27,796 nt of DNA, from the NCBI GenBank assembly GCA_045543635.1, contig JAZQMT010000093.1, forward strand, positions 1 through 27,796, given 5' to 3'. The stretch comes from SIG578 sp045543635. GTDB taxonomy: Bacteria > Bacillota > Clostridia > Oscillospirales > Ruminococcaceae. Below, one piece after another: positions 21,177-27,796 of this stretch. The first letter of the stretch is position 1. Each line of letters opens with the position of its first letter. A program made the translations under genes and the position numbers. Under the pieces are notes generated by a model. That model ran no database searches, was not told where the DNA came from, and worked only from the letters and a program-made list of their open reading frames with translations.

Positions 21177-22613
21177 ATGAAAAAGTTTTTACGCTGTGCC
21201 ATTGTCACAGCCGTGCTTGCAGTACTTCTGGTATCTCAGGCTTCTGCCTTTAACTATTGGGATAACGGATATATTCTTGCGCCGGACGGTAAGACGAGAA
21301 TGGCAATGCCCAAACCTTATACCTGTGAACAGGTTATAAGTAATGTACAGGGCTCAGAGTTAGCTACATTAAATAATCCCCAAGATCTTTACTTAGCACC
21401 CAACGGTGATTACTATATTGCCGATACGGGAAATGCACGAATCGTTCGATTAAACAACAATTTTGAATATGTTGCTGAATATAATGCAGGCGGTACACTT
21501 ACTAGCCCTGAAGGAATTTTTGTCACCGATGAGGGCGATATGTATATTGCCGACTCTACGGGATCAAGAATTGCACACTTGGATCCAAACGGTGAATGGG
21601 TTGAAGACTTTGTAATGCCGGAGTCCGATCTGCTTTACAATGTTACCTCTTTTTCACCTACCAAGGTCGCTATTAACCCCATTAACAACTACATCTATGT
21701 TGTTCAGGGTAAACAGTTTATGTCTATTGACGCTAAGAACACCTTTAAAGGTTATATCGGCGCCAATAAGGTTGGATTTAATCTCTTATATTTCCTCATG
21801 CGTACTTTTGCTACCGATGAGCAAAAGGACCAGATGAAACAAGTTGAGCCCGAGGTTTATTATAATTTCTGCATTGCAAACGGCGGAAAAATTTACACTA
21901 CCGGTGCAGAAGATTCTAAGAGAATCGGCGTTATTAATACTGTCGGAAAAAATACTTATCCGTCCGGAACCTATGGTGAATCTATTTACGAGGATGACGG
22001 TAGAGAGTATGAGCCTGTTTTCGTTGACATTTGTGCTGACGAAAATGAGTTTGTTACTGTTATTGAGAAAAATACACAGTGCATCTATCAGTATGATACA
22101 AAAGGTAATTTGATTTGTATTTTCGGTGGCGCCGGTAATACCGCCGGTTACTTCAACCTTCCCTCCGCAATTGTTTATGCAGGAGACGGTAAGCTTGTTA
22201 CCTTGGATTCTGCCCTTGGCAGACTTCAGGTCTTTGAGCCTACGGAGTTTATTCTCACAGTTCACAAAGCAATCATTGCTTATCATGCAGGTAAGTATGA
22301 TGAGTCTCTTGCGTTGTGGACAGAAATTAAAGAAAGTAACGCCAGCTATACGCTCGCTCGTGAGTTTATCGGAAATATTCGAATGAAAAAAGGCGAGTAT
22401 GCGTCTGTTTTGGCTGACTTTAAGCAGAGTGAAAACAGAGTTAGCTACGGTAAAGCTTTTGAAGAGCTACGTTATGACTTTATACAGCAGTATTTCTATA
22501 TCATTCTTGTTGCCCTTGTTGTCTTAATCGTTGCTTTGGTTCTTGGTGCAAAGGCGCTTAACAAGTATGTTCGTAAGATCAAAAAAGAATTTTGGGACAG
22601 ATTGGAGGGATAG
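21177..22613 (+). CDS. Exported NHL beta-propeller protein with TPR-like segment and C-terminal membrane anchor
   Basis: A 478-residue protein. Signal peptide 1-24 (SQASA|FN). Propeller repeats of NHL type occupy about 65-370; the clearest are NPQDLYLAPNGDYYIADTGN at 67-86 with ARIVRL after it, SPEGIFVTDEGDMYIADSTG at 110-129, and LPSAIVYAGDGKLVTLDSALGRLQVF near the end. Then comes a helical TPR-like stretch (about 380-445: AIIAYHAGKYDESLALWTEI, MKKGEYASVLADF) and one membrane helix (IILVALVVLIVALVLG) with a basic cytoplasmic tail. The propeller and TPR should face outside. ATG 21177 is chosen because AGGAGAAGG precedes it and it begins the signal peptide; the frame opens at 21129 inside the permease gene. 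It lies between permeases and YIP1, suggesting a surface accessory part of the transporter (inference). Confidence 0.85.
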   Translation: MKKFLRCAIVTAVLAVLLVSQASAFNYWDNGYILAPDGKTRMAMPKPYTCEQVISNVQGSELATLNNPQDLYLAPNGDYYIADTGNARIVRLNNNFEYVAEYNAGGTLTSPEGIFVTDEGDMYIADSTGSRIAHLDPNGEWVEDFVMPESDLLYNVTSFSPTKVAINPINNYIYVVQGKQFMSIDAKNTFKGYIGANKVGFNLLYFLMRTFATDEQKDQMKQVEPEVYYNFCIANGGKIYTTGAEDSKRIGVINTVGKNTYPSGTYGESIYEDDGREYEPVFVDICADENEFVTVIEKNTQCIYQYDTKGNLICIFGGAGNTAGYFNLPSAIVYAGDGKLVTLDSALGRLQVFEPTEFILTVHKAIIAYHAGKYDESLALWTEIKESNASYTLAREFIGNIRMKKGEYASVLADFKQSENRVSYGKAFEELRYDFIQQYFYIILVALVVLIVALVLGAKALNKYVRKIKKEFWDRLEG

Positions 22614-22616
22614 AAT

Positions 22617-23237
22617 ATGAAATGGCTTAAATATTTCATCTTAATTCTGTTCCATCCGGTTGATACATTTTATCTCATAAAGAAGGACAGAAAACAGCTT
22701 TCTAAAGTGGCGATCTTCGCTATTCTTGCAGCAGCAGTTGCAATAAAGATCTTTTATGTTTACACAGTTAATTTCACCGTTTCGACCACCACTGCCGCTC
22801 AGGCGAACGCTTTCCTTGAGATCGGCGTTGTTTTAGTGCCGGTTGTGCTTTGGGCAATTGCAAGCTATGCGCTTATGACAGTGTGCGGCGGCGAGTCGAC
22901 GATCGGCGAAACCATGACCATTTCGATATACAGCCTTGCACCTTACATTGTCTGTACTCCTATTATGATCCTGTTATCTCATATTTTCTCGAGATCCGAG
23001 CTTGGATTTTTTAACGGAATGAACGCAGCGATTATTGCATGGGTGGTTATCCTTCTGTTTATCGGCTTTATGCAGTCAAACGGTCTGAAGTTCTCTCATG
23101 CTCTGGGCTTTGGTTTGTTGTCGGTAGTTGTTATGGTTTTGATCGCAGTTACATTCCTGCTTGCATTCGGACTTGGTGCACAGATCGTTCGATTTGTTCA
23201 AGAGATTGTTGCCGAAATCAAGTACTTTACGCGGTAG
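22617..23237 (+). CDS. YIP1-family membrane protein
   Basis: A 206-residue protein with five hydrophobic helices, starting with a short amphipathic part WLKYFILILFHPVDTFYLIKKDRK. The motif H-P-x-x-T-F-x-x-I-K-K-x-R plus later YSLAPYIVCTPIMILLSHI matches the YIP1 (Yip1-domain) family of bacterial membrane proteins, whose role is unknown. GGAGGGA lies eight bases before ATG 22617, inside the end of the NHL gene, and only three bases separate the genes. In this operon type it consistently reads as a partner of the NHL and DUF5696 proteins (from general familiarity with such loci, not tested here). Confidence 0.8.
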   Translation: MKWLKYFILILFHPVDTFYLIKKDRKQLSKVAIFAILAAAVAIKIFYVYTVNFTVSTTTAAQANAFLEIGVVLVPVVLWAIASYALMTVCGGESTIGETMTISIYSLAPYIVCTPIMILLSHIFSRSELGFFNGMNAAIIAWVVILLFIGFMQSNGLKFSHALGFGLLSVVVMVLIAVTFLLAFGLGAQIVRFVQEIVAEIKYFTR

Positions 23238-23250
23238 GGGGAAGCATAAT

Positions 23251-25512
23251 ATGAAGAAAAAAATTATTATAATCAGCGCTGCGGTGGTTGTTGTTTTGGC
23301 CATCGTTGCAGCAGTACTGTTTTCTCCCAAACTCACCATTGACCGTAGCGTAATCGAAGAAAACGCTCCGAAAGCAGCTGCTTCCGCTGTTTATCTTGAT
23401 GAGGAGCTCACTCTTGCAGAGGATGATTACACCCTTGTTGGTGCGTGCGGAGACAATCAGCTGTATTACAGAAAATCTGACTATACAATAAAAGTTAAAA
23501 ATGTTTCGACCGGAAATGAATGGTCGAGCATGATCAGCGATGAGGAATATATCCATAATGCTGATAAAGGTAGAACCGAGAATACAGAGACAGTTCGTGA
23601 AAACCTTAAGAAACTTTTTGAAATTAGTTATACTAACTTTAATGAGTTGTCCGGAAAAACCAGTTTGATTAAAGATCCTACTGCAACCGCTAAGGTGCAT
23701 AAGCTTGAAAACGGATTTGCTATTGAAGCCGGTTTTGATACAGGTATCACGCTTACTGTCGAGTTTTGGCTTGATGAAGATGGACTTAATGTCCGTGTTC
23801 CAAGAGATAAAGTAAAAGAGGAAGGCGAATATGGTCTTGTCGCTGTAACGCTTCTGCCTATGTTTGGTGCAACCAATGATCAGGCAGAGAACAGCTTCAT
23901 TCTGTTCCCTGATGCAGGTGGCGGAATTTATGATGTCAAGCCGGTCATCGGTAAACAGAGCCCTATTTCTGCTGAGGTTTACTTCCCCAAAAACTTTGAT
24001 CTTGACACCCTTGAGGAAAACAACCAGCAGGGCATTAAAAATGCCATTATGCCTTATTTTGGTGTTGCTAAAAATCAAAATGGTTTTGTTGGCTATATTA
24101 CCGAGGGTGAAATGAACGGTTATATCACCCTTAATCCCAGTGGTTCTGTTTATAATTTGAATAGAATAGAGCCCGCTGTCAGTTATCGTAAGTCTTTTTC
24201 TTATATCAATCCCTCCGGAATAGAGGTATCGGAAATTGAAAAAGGAATTTCTGCAAGTACTTTTTCTGTACATTATTCCTTTATTTCCTCCGGTGAAAAT
24301 GAAAGCGTAACTTATAGTGCAATGGCAAATCGCCTTCGTTCGTATCTTGAAAAGAGCGGTAAGCTCACTAAAACCGAGGCTTCTAAACAAGCCGGTGTAA
24401 AAGTAAACCTGCAAATGATCATGTCTGCGAAAGTAGAGAGCATGGTTGCAGAGTTCTTGCAGGTTATGACAAGCTGCGGTGATATTGAAAATATGATCGA
24501 AGGTTTGGAAGATGATGTTCGCGATAAACTTCGTTTGATGCTTCTTGGATGGCAGTCCTCAGGATATAATGTTTATCCCAGCAGCGGTAAAATTGCGGGG
24601 GGCATCGGAAATGTCAAGGCATTATCCAAAGCTCTTACCCAGCAAGGTATTGAGAGCTATTTAGTCGAGGATCTTATCTATGCGTCTACAGACTCCGGTA
24701 ATTTCGAAGAGCAGAGCGATGCTGTTTACAATGAGGTTGGTCTTCCTATCACAAACGAGAAGGGCAATCAGTATGTGCGCAATCCTTATAAAGAGTATGT
24801 CAGACTTGTCGATGACCTTATTCCTTATTTTGAGAAAAATAATGTCTATGGTATCGGATTTGATAAGGTCGGCTGGTATGTGTTTGACGATGCACAGAAA
24901 AATGTGTCAATGAACCGCTACGAGGTCGTTTCTGTTTATAATGCAATGCTTAAGAAAACCAAAGAAGCGGGAATGAAAACTGCACTTCAAAGAGGTAATG
25001 CTTATGTTCTAAATGTTGCAGATTATCTCTATGACGTGCCTGAAAAAGGTTCCAGTTATCAGCTTTTGAATCGCGAAGTTCCTTTCTATCAGATGGTTAT
25101 TCATGGATATATTCCGTATAGCCTTGATACACCCGGAAACATGTCTGTTGATTATAATGTAGAAAAACTCAAATGGATCGAAAAGGGTGCAGAGCCCACC
25201 TTCCTGCTCACAGAGGAAATGTCAGAAAAATTTAAGGACTCTAAGGTTGAAAATGCCTTCTCTACCGAGCTTTCGAACTGGCTTGATGAGGTTTTGGAAA
25301 TCACAAAAGAGTTTAACACCAAATTGGCATTTACCGGAAACTGTACCATTTCCGAGCACACCTTGGTCGGAAATAATGTTTACAGACTTACCTATTCCAA
25401 TGGAAATAAGGTTTATGTCAATTATAATCAAGAGAAAGTAACCGTTGATAATGTTACTGTTGCTGCTGAAAACTATCTCGTAGTTAATGCAGACGGAAGC
25501 ATTGTCGGGTAG
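23251..25512 (+). CDS. DUF5696-like membrane-anchored extracellular protein
   Basis: A 753-residue protein. An N-terminal anchor helix (residues about 4-24, IIIISAAVVVVLAIVAAVLF) is followed by a large extracellular part. A beta-rich first half contains LYYRKSDYTIKVKNVSTGNEW and AAVSYRKSF-type strands. A barrel-like second half has LLGWQSSGYNVYPSSGKI, GIESYLVEDLIYAS, NVYGIGFDKVGWYVFDD and VPFYQMVIHGYIPYSLD. It ends in a small beta domain (LTYSNGNKVYVNYNQEKV). The overall pattern matches the DUF5696 family often found in Clostridia and Paenibacillus sugar loci. The second half may be a glycosidase-like barrel, but I cannot name catalytic residues. ATG 23251 is chosen for AGGGGGAAG upstream and the anchor helix; the frame opens at 23161 inside YIP1. 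Confidence 0.75.
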   Translation: MKKKIIIISAAVVVVLAIVAAVLFSPKLTIDRSVIEENAPKAAASAVYLDEELTLAEDDYTLVGACGDNQLYYRKSDYTIKVKNVSTGNEWSSMISDEEYIHNADKGRTENTETVRENLKKLFEISYTNFNELSGKTSLIKDPTATAKVHKLENGFAIEAGFDTGITLTVEFWLDEDGLNVRVPRDKVKEEGEYGLVAVTLLPMFGATNDQAENSFILFPDAGGGIYDVKPVIGKQSPISAEVYFPKNFDLDTLEENNQQGIKNAIMPYFGVAKNQNGFVGYITEGEMNGYITLNPSGSVYNLNRIEPAVSYRKSFSYINPSGIEVSEIEKGISASTFSVHYSFISSGENESVTYSAMANRLRSYLEKSGKLTKTEASKQAGVKVNLQMIMSAKVESMVAEFLQVMTSCGDIENMIEGLEDDVRDKLRLMLLGWQSSGYNVYPSSGKIAGGIGNVKALSKALTQQGIESYLVEDLIYASTDSGNFEEQSDAVYNEVGLPITNEKGNQYVRNPYKEYVRLVDDLIPYFEKNNVYGIGFDKVGWYVFDDAQKNVSMNRYEVVSVYNAMLKKTKEAGMKTALQRGNAYVLNVADYLYDVPEKGSSYQLLNREVPFYQMVIHGYIPYSLDTPGNMSVDYNVEKLKWIEKGAEPTFLLTEEMSEKFKDSKVENAFSTELSNWLDEVLEITKEFNTKLAFTGNCTISEHTLVGNNVYRLTYSNGNKVYVNYNQEKVTVDNVTVAAENYLVVNADGSIVG

Positions 25513-25526
25513 AGAGGAGAAAAACA

Positions 25527-26438
25527 ATGGCTGAAAATGTAAAAAAACGTACAAAGCCTGCCGGTGGTAAATTTTGGACATTAAAGCGTAAAGAGTCTAT
25601 GAACGGCTATTTGTTCATTCTTCCTTGGCTTATTGGAACGGCACTTTTGTTTGTGTTTCCAATCTGTCGCTCTCTTCAATTAAGTTTTTCCAATATTACC
25701 GACTATACCACGAATACGATGGAATTTGCGGGTCTCGAGCATTACAGAAGAGCGTTGACCGGTGATGCTACATTTCTTGGCTACTATTTCAGAAATGTGC
25801 TTGAACTGCTTCAAACCGTTCCTTTTATCAATGTGTTTTCGTTGCTTATTGCAGTTATGCTGAACCGTAAATTTAAAGGAAGAACGGTTTTCAGAGCAAT
25901 ATTCTTCCTTCCGGTTATTTTGGGTTCCGGTTTTGCTATGGAGCAGCTTATGAATCAGGGTGCCGATGAAGGAGCCATGGAAACAGTTAAAGAGGTTTTG
26001 ATTCCCCGTGAGGTAGCTATTTATCTCGGAGCAGATTTAACTGAGGCTATTTCCAACTTTTTAGACCTGATCAGTACCATTCTTTGGAAGAGTGGTGTTC
26101 CTGTCGTTATTTATCTTGCGGCGCTGCAGGGTGTTCCTTCCTCACTTTATGAGGCAGCTCGTGTTGACGCTGCAAGTGAATGGGAAATGTTCTGGCTCAT
26201 CACCCTTCCTATGATTACTCCCATGATGCTTCTCAATATGGTTTACACGGTTATTGATAGTTTTAACGATTCAAATAACGTTATATTGTACTACATAAAT
26301 AAGATTAGTTTCTCCGGAAAGTATGAATTTGAATATGCAGCAGCAATGGCGTGGTTGTTCTTTATTTGGATCATTGTTCTGGTTGCCGTGATATTCCTTG
26401 TCATGCGCCCGTTCGTAAACAGAGTAAAAGATAGGTAA
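25527..26438 (+). CDS. ABC sugar transporter permease, MalF-like (pair B)
   Basis: A 303-residue permease with six membrane helices and a basic N-terminal tail. Typical CUT1 features are GYLFILPWLIGTALLFVFPI at the first helix, SLQLSFSNIT after it, and the EAA loop SLYEAARVDAASEWEMFWL followed by ITLPMITPMMLLN. Between the third and fourth helices it has an extra acidic stretch (NQGADEGAMETVKEV) that could be an external loop contacting the SBP. AGAGGAG lies upstream of ATG 25527 and 14 bases separate it from the DUF5696 gene. It is clearly different in sequence from the first MalF-like permease, so pair B is not a recent copy. Confidence 0.93.
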   Translation: MAENVKKRTKPAGGKFWTLKRKESMNGYLFILPWLIGTALLFVFPICRSLQLSFSNITDYTTNTMEFAGLEHYRRALTGDATFLGYYFRNVLELLQTVPFINVFSLLIAVMLNRKFKGRTVFRAIFFLPVILGSGFAMEQLMNQGADEGAMETVKEVLIPREVAIYLGADLTEAISNFLDLISTILWKSGVPVVIYLAALQGVPSSLYEAARVDAASEWEMFWLITLPMITPMMLLNMVYTVIDSFNDSNNVILYYINKISFSGKYEFEYAAAMAWLFFIWIIVLVAVIFLVMRPFVNRVKDR

Positions 26439-26450
26439 GGAGGGGATATT

Positions 26451-27434
26451 ATGGAAAAAATTAAAGCAATGCTTCCTACAAAGGATAGCATTATAAAAAT
26501 TTATAAAAAGTCACCGGTTAAAGTCGTTGATGTTTTTATATGGGTAATGTTGCTTTTAATGGCGTTTGTGTTCCTGTATCCCTTTATCTACATGATCACA
26601 ACTTCCCTGAAAACCTACAGTGACCTTATCAATGTTACAATTAAGTGGCTGCCCAAGAATCTGACATTTAAGAGCTATGAAACGGCGATTTCCCTTATGC
26701 GCCTTGAGAATACTTTGCCAAACTCGCTGATCGTAACAATTCTTTCAACAGTTGCGCATGTTTTTGTTTGCTCTTTTGTGGCATATGGTTTTGCGAGATA
26801 TGATTTCCCGCTGAAGGGACTTCTGTTCGGAGTAGTCATTTTGTCTATTCTTGTTCCGACACAGGTTATCATTATTCCCTTGTACACCACTTATGCAAAC
26901 TTGGATTTCACCATCGGTAACTTTACCTTTGAAATGCTGGGAACCTATTGGCCTATCATTTTCCCCTGTTTCTTGGGGTATGGGTTAAAAGGCGGCTTGT
27001 TCATATTCTTGTACAGGCAATACTTTTTGGGAATTCCGAAAGCTTTGGAAGAAGCTGCAACTATTGACGGTTGCGGTCCTATGAAAACCTTCTTCCGTAT
27101 CGCATTCCCTTCGGCTGGTTCTACTACTATCGTTTGTATCGTTCTTTCAATGGTATGGCATTGGAACGATTACTATGAGCCCAGCATCTACCTTTCAAGC
27201 TATGATTCCATGCTGCTTCCTCAGATTGCTGACTCGATTAAAACACTGGTTGCGCAAGCACAGGCTTCTATGTCAGCCGATGAGGTTACACAATCCATTA
27301 ACGATACCATGTATCATAATGGTGTTGTCATGGCAGGTACCTTCGTTTCTATGATTCCTCCGATGATTGGTTATTTGTTCCTTCAGAGAAAGTTTATGGA
27401 GGGTATTGAGCATAGCGGACTTACCGGTATGTAA
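26451..27434 (+). CDS. ABC sugar transporter permease, MalG-like (pair B)
   Basis: A 327-residue CUT1-type permease with six membrane helices, the last gene of the operon. The first helix ends FLYPFIYMITTSLKTYSDL, and the EAA loop is ALEEAATIDGCGPMKTFFRI followed by AFPSAGSTTIV. Between helices there is a longer external loop (TTYANLDFTIGNFTFEMLGT) than in the pair A partner. It also carries a polar insertion before the last helix (QAQASMSADEVTQSINDTMY), making it about 30 residues longer than usual. AAGGAGGGG precedes ATG 26451 by a few bases. A terminator follows at 27488. Confidence 0.93.
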   Translation: MEKIKAMLPTKDSIIKIYKKSPVKVVDVFIWVMLLLMAFVFLYPFIYMITTSLKTYSDLINVTIKWLPKNLTFKSYETAISLMRLENTLPNSLIVTILSTVAHVFVCSFVAYGFARYDFPLKGLLFGVVILSILVPTQVIIIPLYTTYANLDFTIGNFTFEMLGTYWPIIFPCFLGYGLKGGLFIFLYRQYFLGIPKALEEAATIDGCGPMKTFFRIAFPSAGSTTIVCIVLSMVWHWNDYYEPSIYLSSYDSMLLPQIADSIKTLVAQAQASMSADEVTQSINDTMYHNGVVMAGTFVSMIPPMIGYLFLQRKFMEGIEHSGLTGM

Positions 27435-27487
27435 TAAGAAATTCTGCACAAGCAGTACTTTTTGCATTAAATTTACAGAGGTAGCCG
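27435..27487. other. Short 3' untranslated stretch of the operon
   Basis: Bases between the last permease and its terminator. No ORF or structure of note is seen. Confidence 0.5.
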
Positions 27488-27525
27488 AACGGAGACACTT
27501 CGTAAAGAAGTAGTCTCCGTTTTTC
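27488..27525 (+). terminator. Intrinsic terminator of the eight-gene transport operon
   Basis: AACGGAGAC (27488-27496) pairs with GTCTCCGTT (27513-27521). An inner stem ACTTC/GAAGT (27497-27501, 27507-27511) caps it, and a T run follows. This marks the end of the plus-strand operon that begins at 16303. Confidence 0.9.
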
Positions 27526-27536
27526 TATATAATATA

Positions 27537-27569
27537 GAAAATGACACTTTCCAAAAGCGAAAGTGTCAT
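27537..27569 (-). terminator. Hairpin, possible minus-strand terminator
   Basis: ATGACACTTTC (27541-27551), 7-base loop, GAAAGTGTCAT (27559-27569): a perfect 11-bp arm. On the minus strand it runs into U residues and then an AT-rich stretch; on the plus strand no T run follows. It would end a gene coming from beyond the right edge, facing the operon. Confidence 0.5.
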
Positions 27570-27620
27570 CGTGGGTTACATACTTTATAAAATTATTCTT
27601 TACCGAAAAAGAAAGATTGA

Positions 27621-27796
27621 TTTTGCGGCGTGTATAAGTGATATTGCAAACTATCGTTTGCAGTGATATTTTTACCTTGTGGTAAAAGTGATATAAAAGC
27701 CTTTGGCTTTTGTGATATTATATTCGCCCCAAACTGTCCGCAGGACAATATCACGATGCATAGCATCATATCACTGCGTAGCAATATCACTCGCCG
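27621..27796. repeat. Structured repeat of GTGATAT/ATATCAC words separated by small hairpins (cut by window end)
   Basis: Four forward words (GTGATAT at 27638, 27663, 27688, 27712) are followed by three in inverse orientation (ATATCAC at 27748, 27768, 27784). Between them sit short arms: GCAAAC/GTTTGC (27646-27661), TTTTACC/GGTAAAA (27670-27687), AAAAGCC/GGCTTTT (27695-27711), TGTCC/GGACA (27735-27747), GATGC/GCATC (27755-27767) and TGC/GCA (27775-27783). The outer CGGCG (27626-27630) pairs with CGCCG (27792-27796). The whole folds back on itself, with the words closing a ladder and the arms protruding. The run TTTTGCGGCG at 27621-27630 predicts that the element continues past the window end. 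It is non-coding; the 65-codon minus frame across it is a by-product. Confidence 0.8.

Noticed and set aside
23227..24414. 395-codon minus-strand frame inside the DUF5696 gene
   Set aside because: Antisense to a well-supported gene; rich in Ile, Phe, Asn and Cys as expected for a codon-bias shadow, with no ribosome site or family resemblance.
27593..27790. 65-codon minus-strand frame at the right end
   Set aside because: It lies across the GTGATAT hairpin repeat; composition follows the repeat and there is no ribosome site.
27638..27790. Possible CRISPR array
   Set aside because: Repeat units are only 7-8 bases, spacers are self-complementary and of 13-18 bases mostly, and orientation inverts halfway.

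Overview
The window looks like chromosomal DNA of a low-to-moderate GC Bacillota, most likely a gut-type Clostridia (Oscillospirales-like) bacterium. The reasons are strong AGGAGG-type ribosome sites, sigma-A promoters with extended -10 elements, GC-rich intrinsic terminators, lipoprotein signal peptides, and family content (M42 peptidases, a COG4100-type PLP enzyme, DUF5696, YIP1, MsmX-dependent-type sugar transporters). No tRNA, rRNA, CRISPR array, IS element or phage gene was recognised.

Layout. (1) 1-608 is a scar: the 3' end of one gene, then fragments of an OmpR-type response regulator (middle of the receiver domain, then the end of the DNA-binding domain) run directly into the tail of a small membrane protein. 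(2) 8496 down to 640 is a seven-gene minus-strand operon: GT-C-like membrane glycosyltransferase, murD, two M42 peptidases, a GNAT acetyltransferase, a methionine gamma-lyase-family PLP enzyme and an EamA exporter. Three consecutive ATGA overlaps couple the middle genes. It has a clear promoter (8619-8648) and terminator (609-640). (3) 8917-27434 is a plus-strand carbohydrate region in several transcription units: a cytosolic CBM9-like protein; a lipoprotein; two cytosolic proteins related to that lipoprotein; a lipoprotein solute-binding protein (SBP); and, after a 650-base leader, an eight-gene operon. That operon encodes a 978-residue SBP fused to two carbohydrate-binding-like modules, an ABC permease pair, an NHL-propeller membrane protein, a YIP1 protein, a DUF5696 protein and a second permease pair. 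It ends at a terminator at 27488-27525. (4) 27535-27796 has a second, minus-oriented hairpin and a structured repeat built from GTGATAT/ATATCAC words separated by short hairpins; the repeat is cut by the window end.

How the genes may work together. The plus-strand region reads as a glycan capture and uptake locus. Two SBPs feed two MalF/MalG-type permease pairs, the ATPase must be encoded elsewhere, and three membrane/surface proteins of unknown role sit inside the operon. The three related proteins (453, 305 and 313 residues) share a D-E-P motif and look like an uncharacterised TIM-barrel, glycosidase-like family with one exported and two cytosolic members. The middle member has E-Q-P instead. 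All functional links are inferred from context; no database search was possible.
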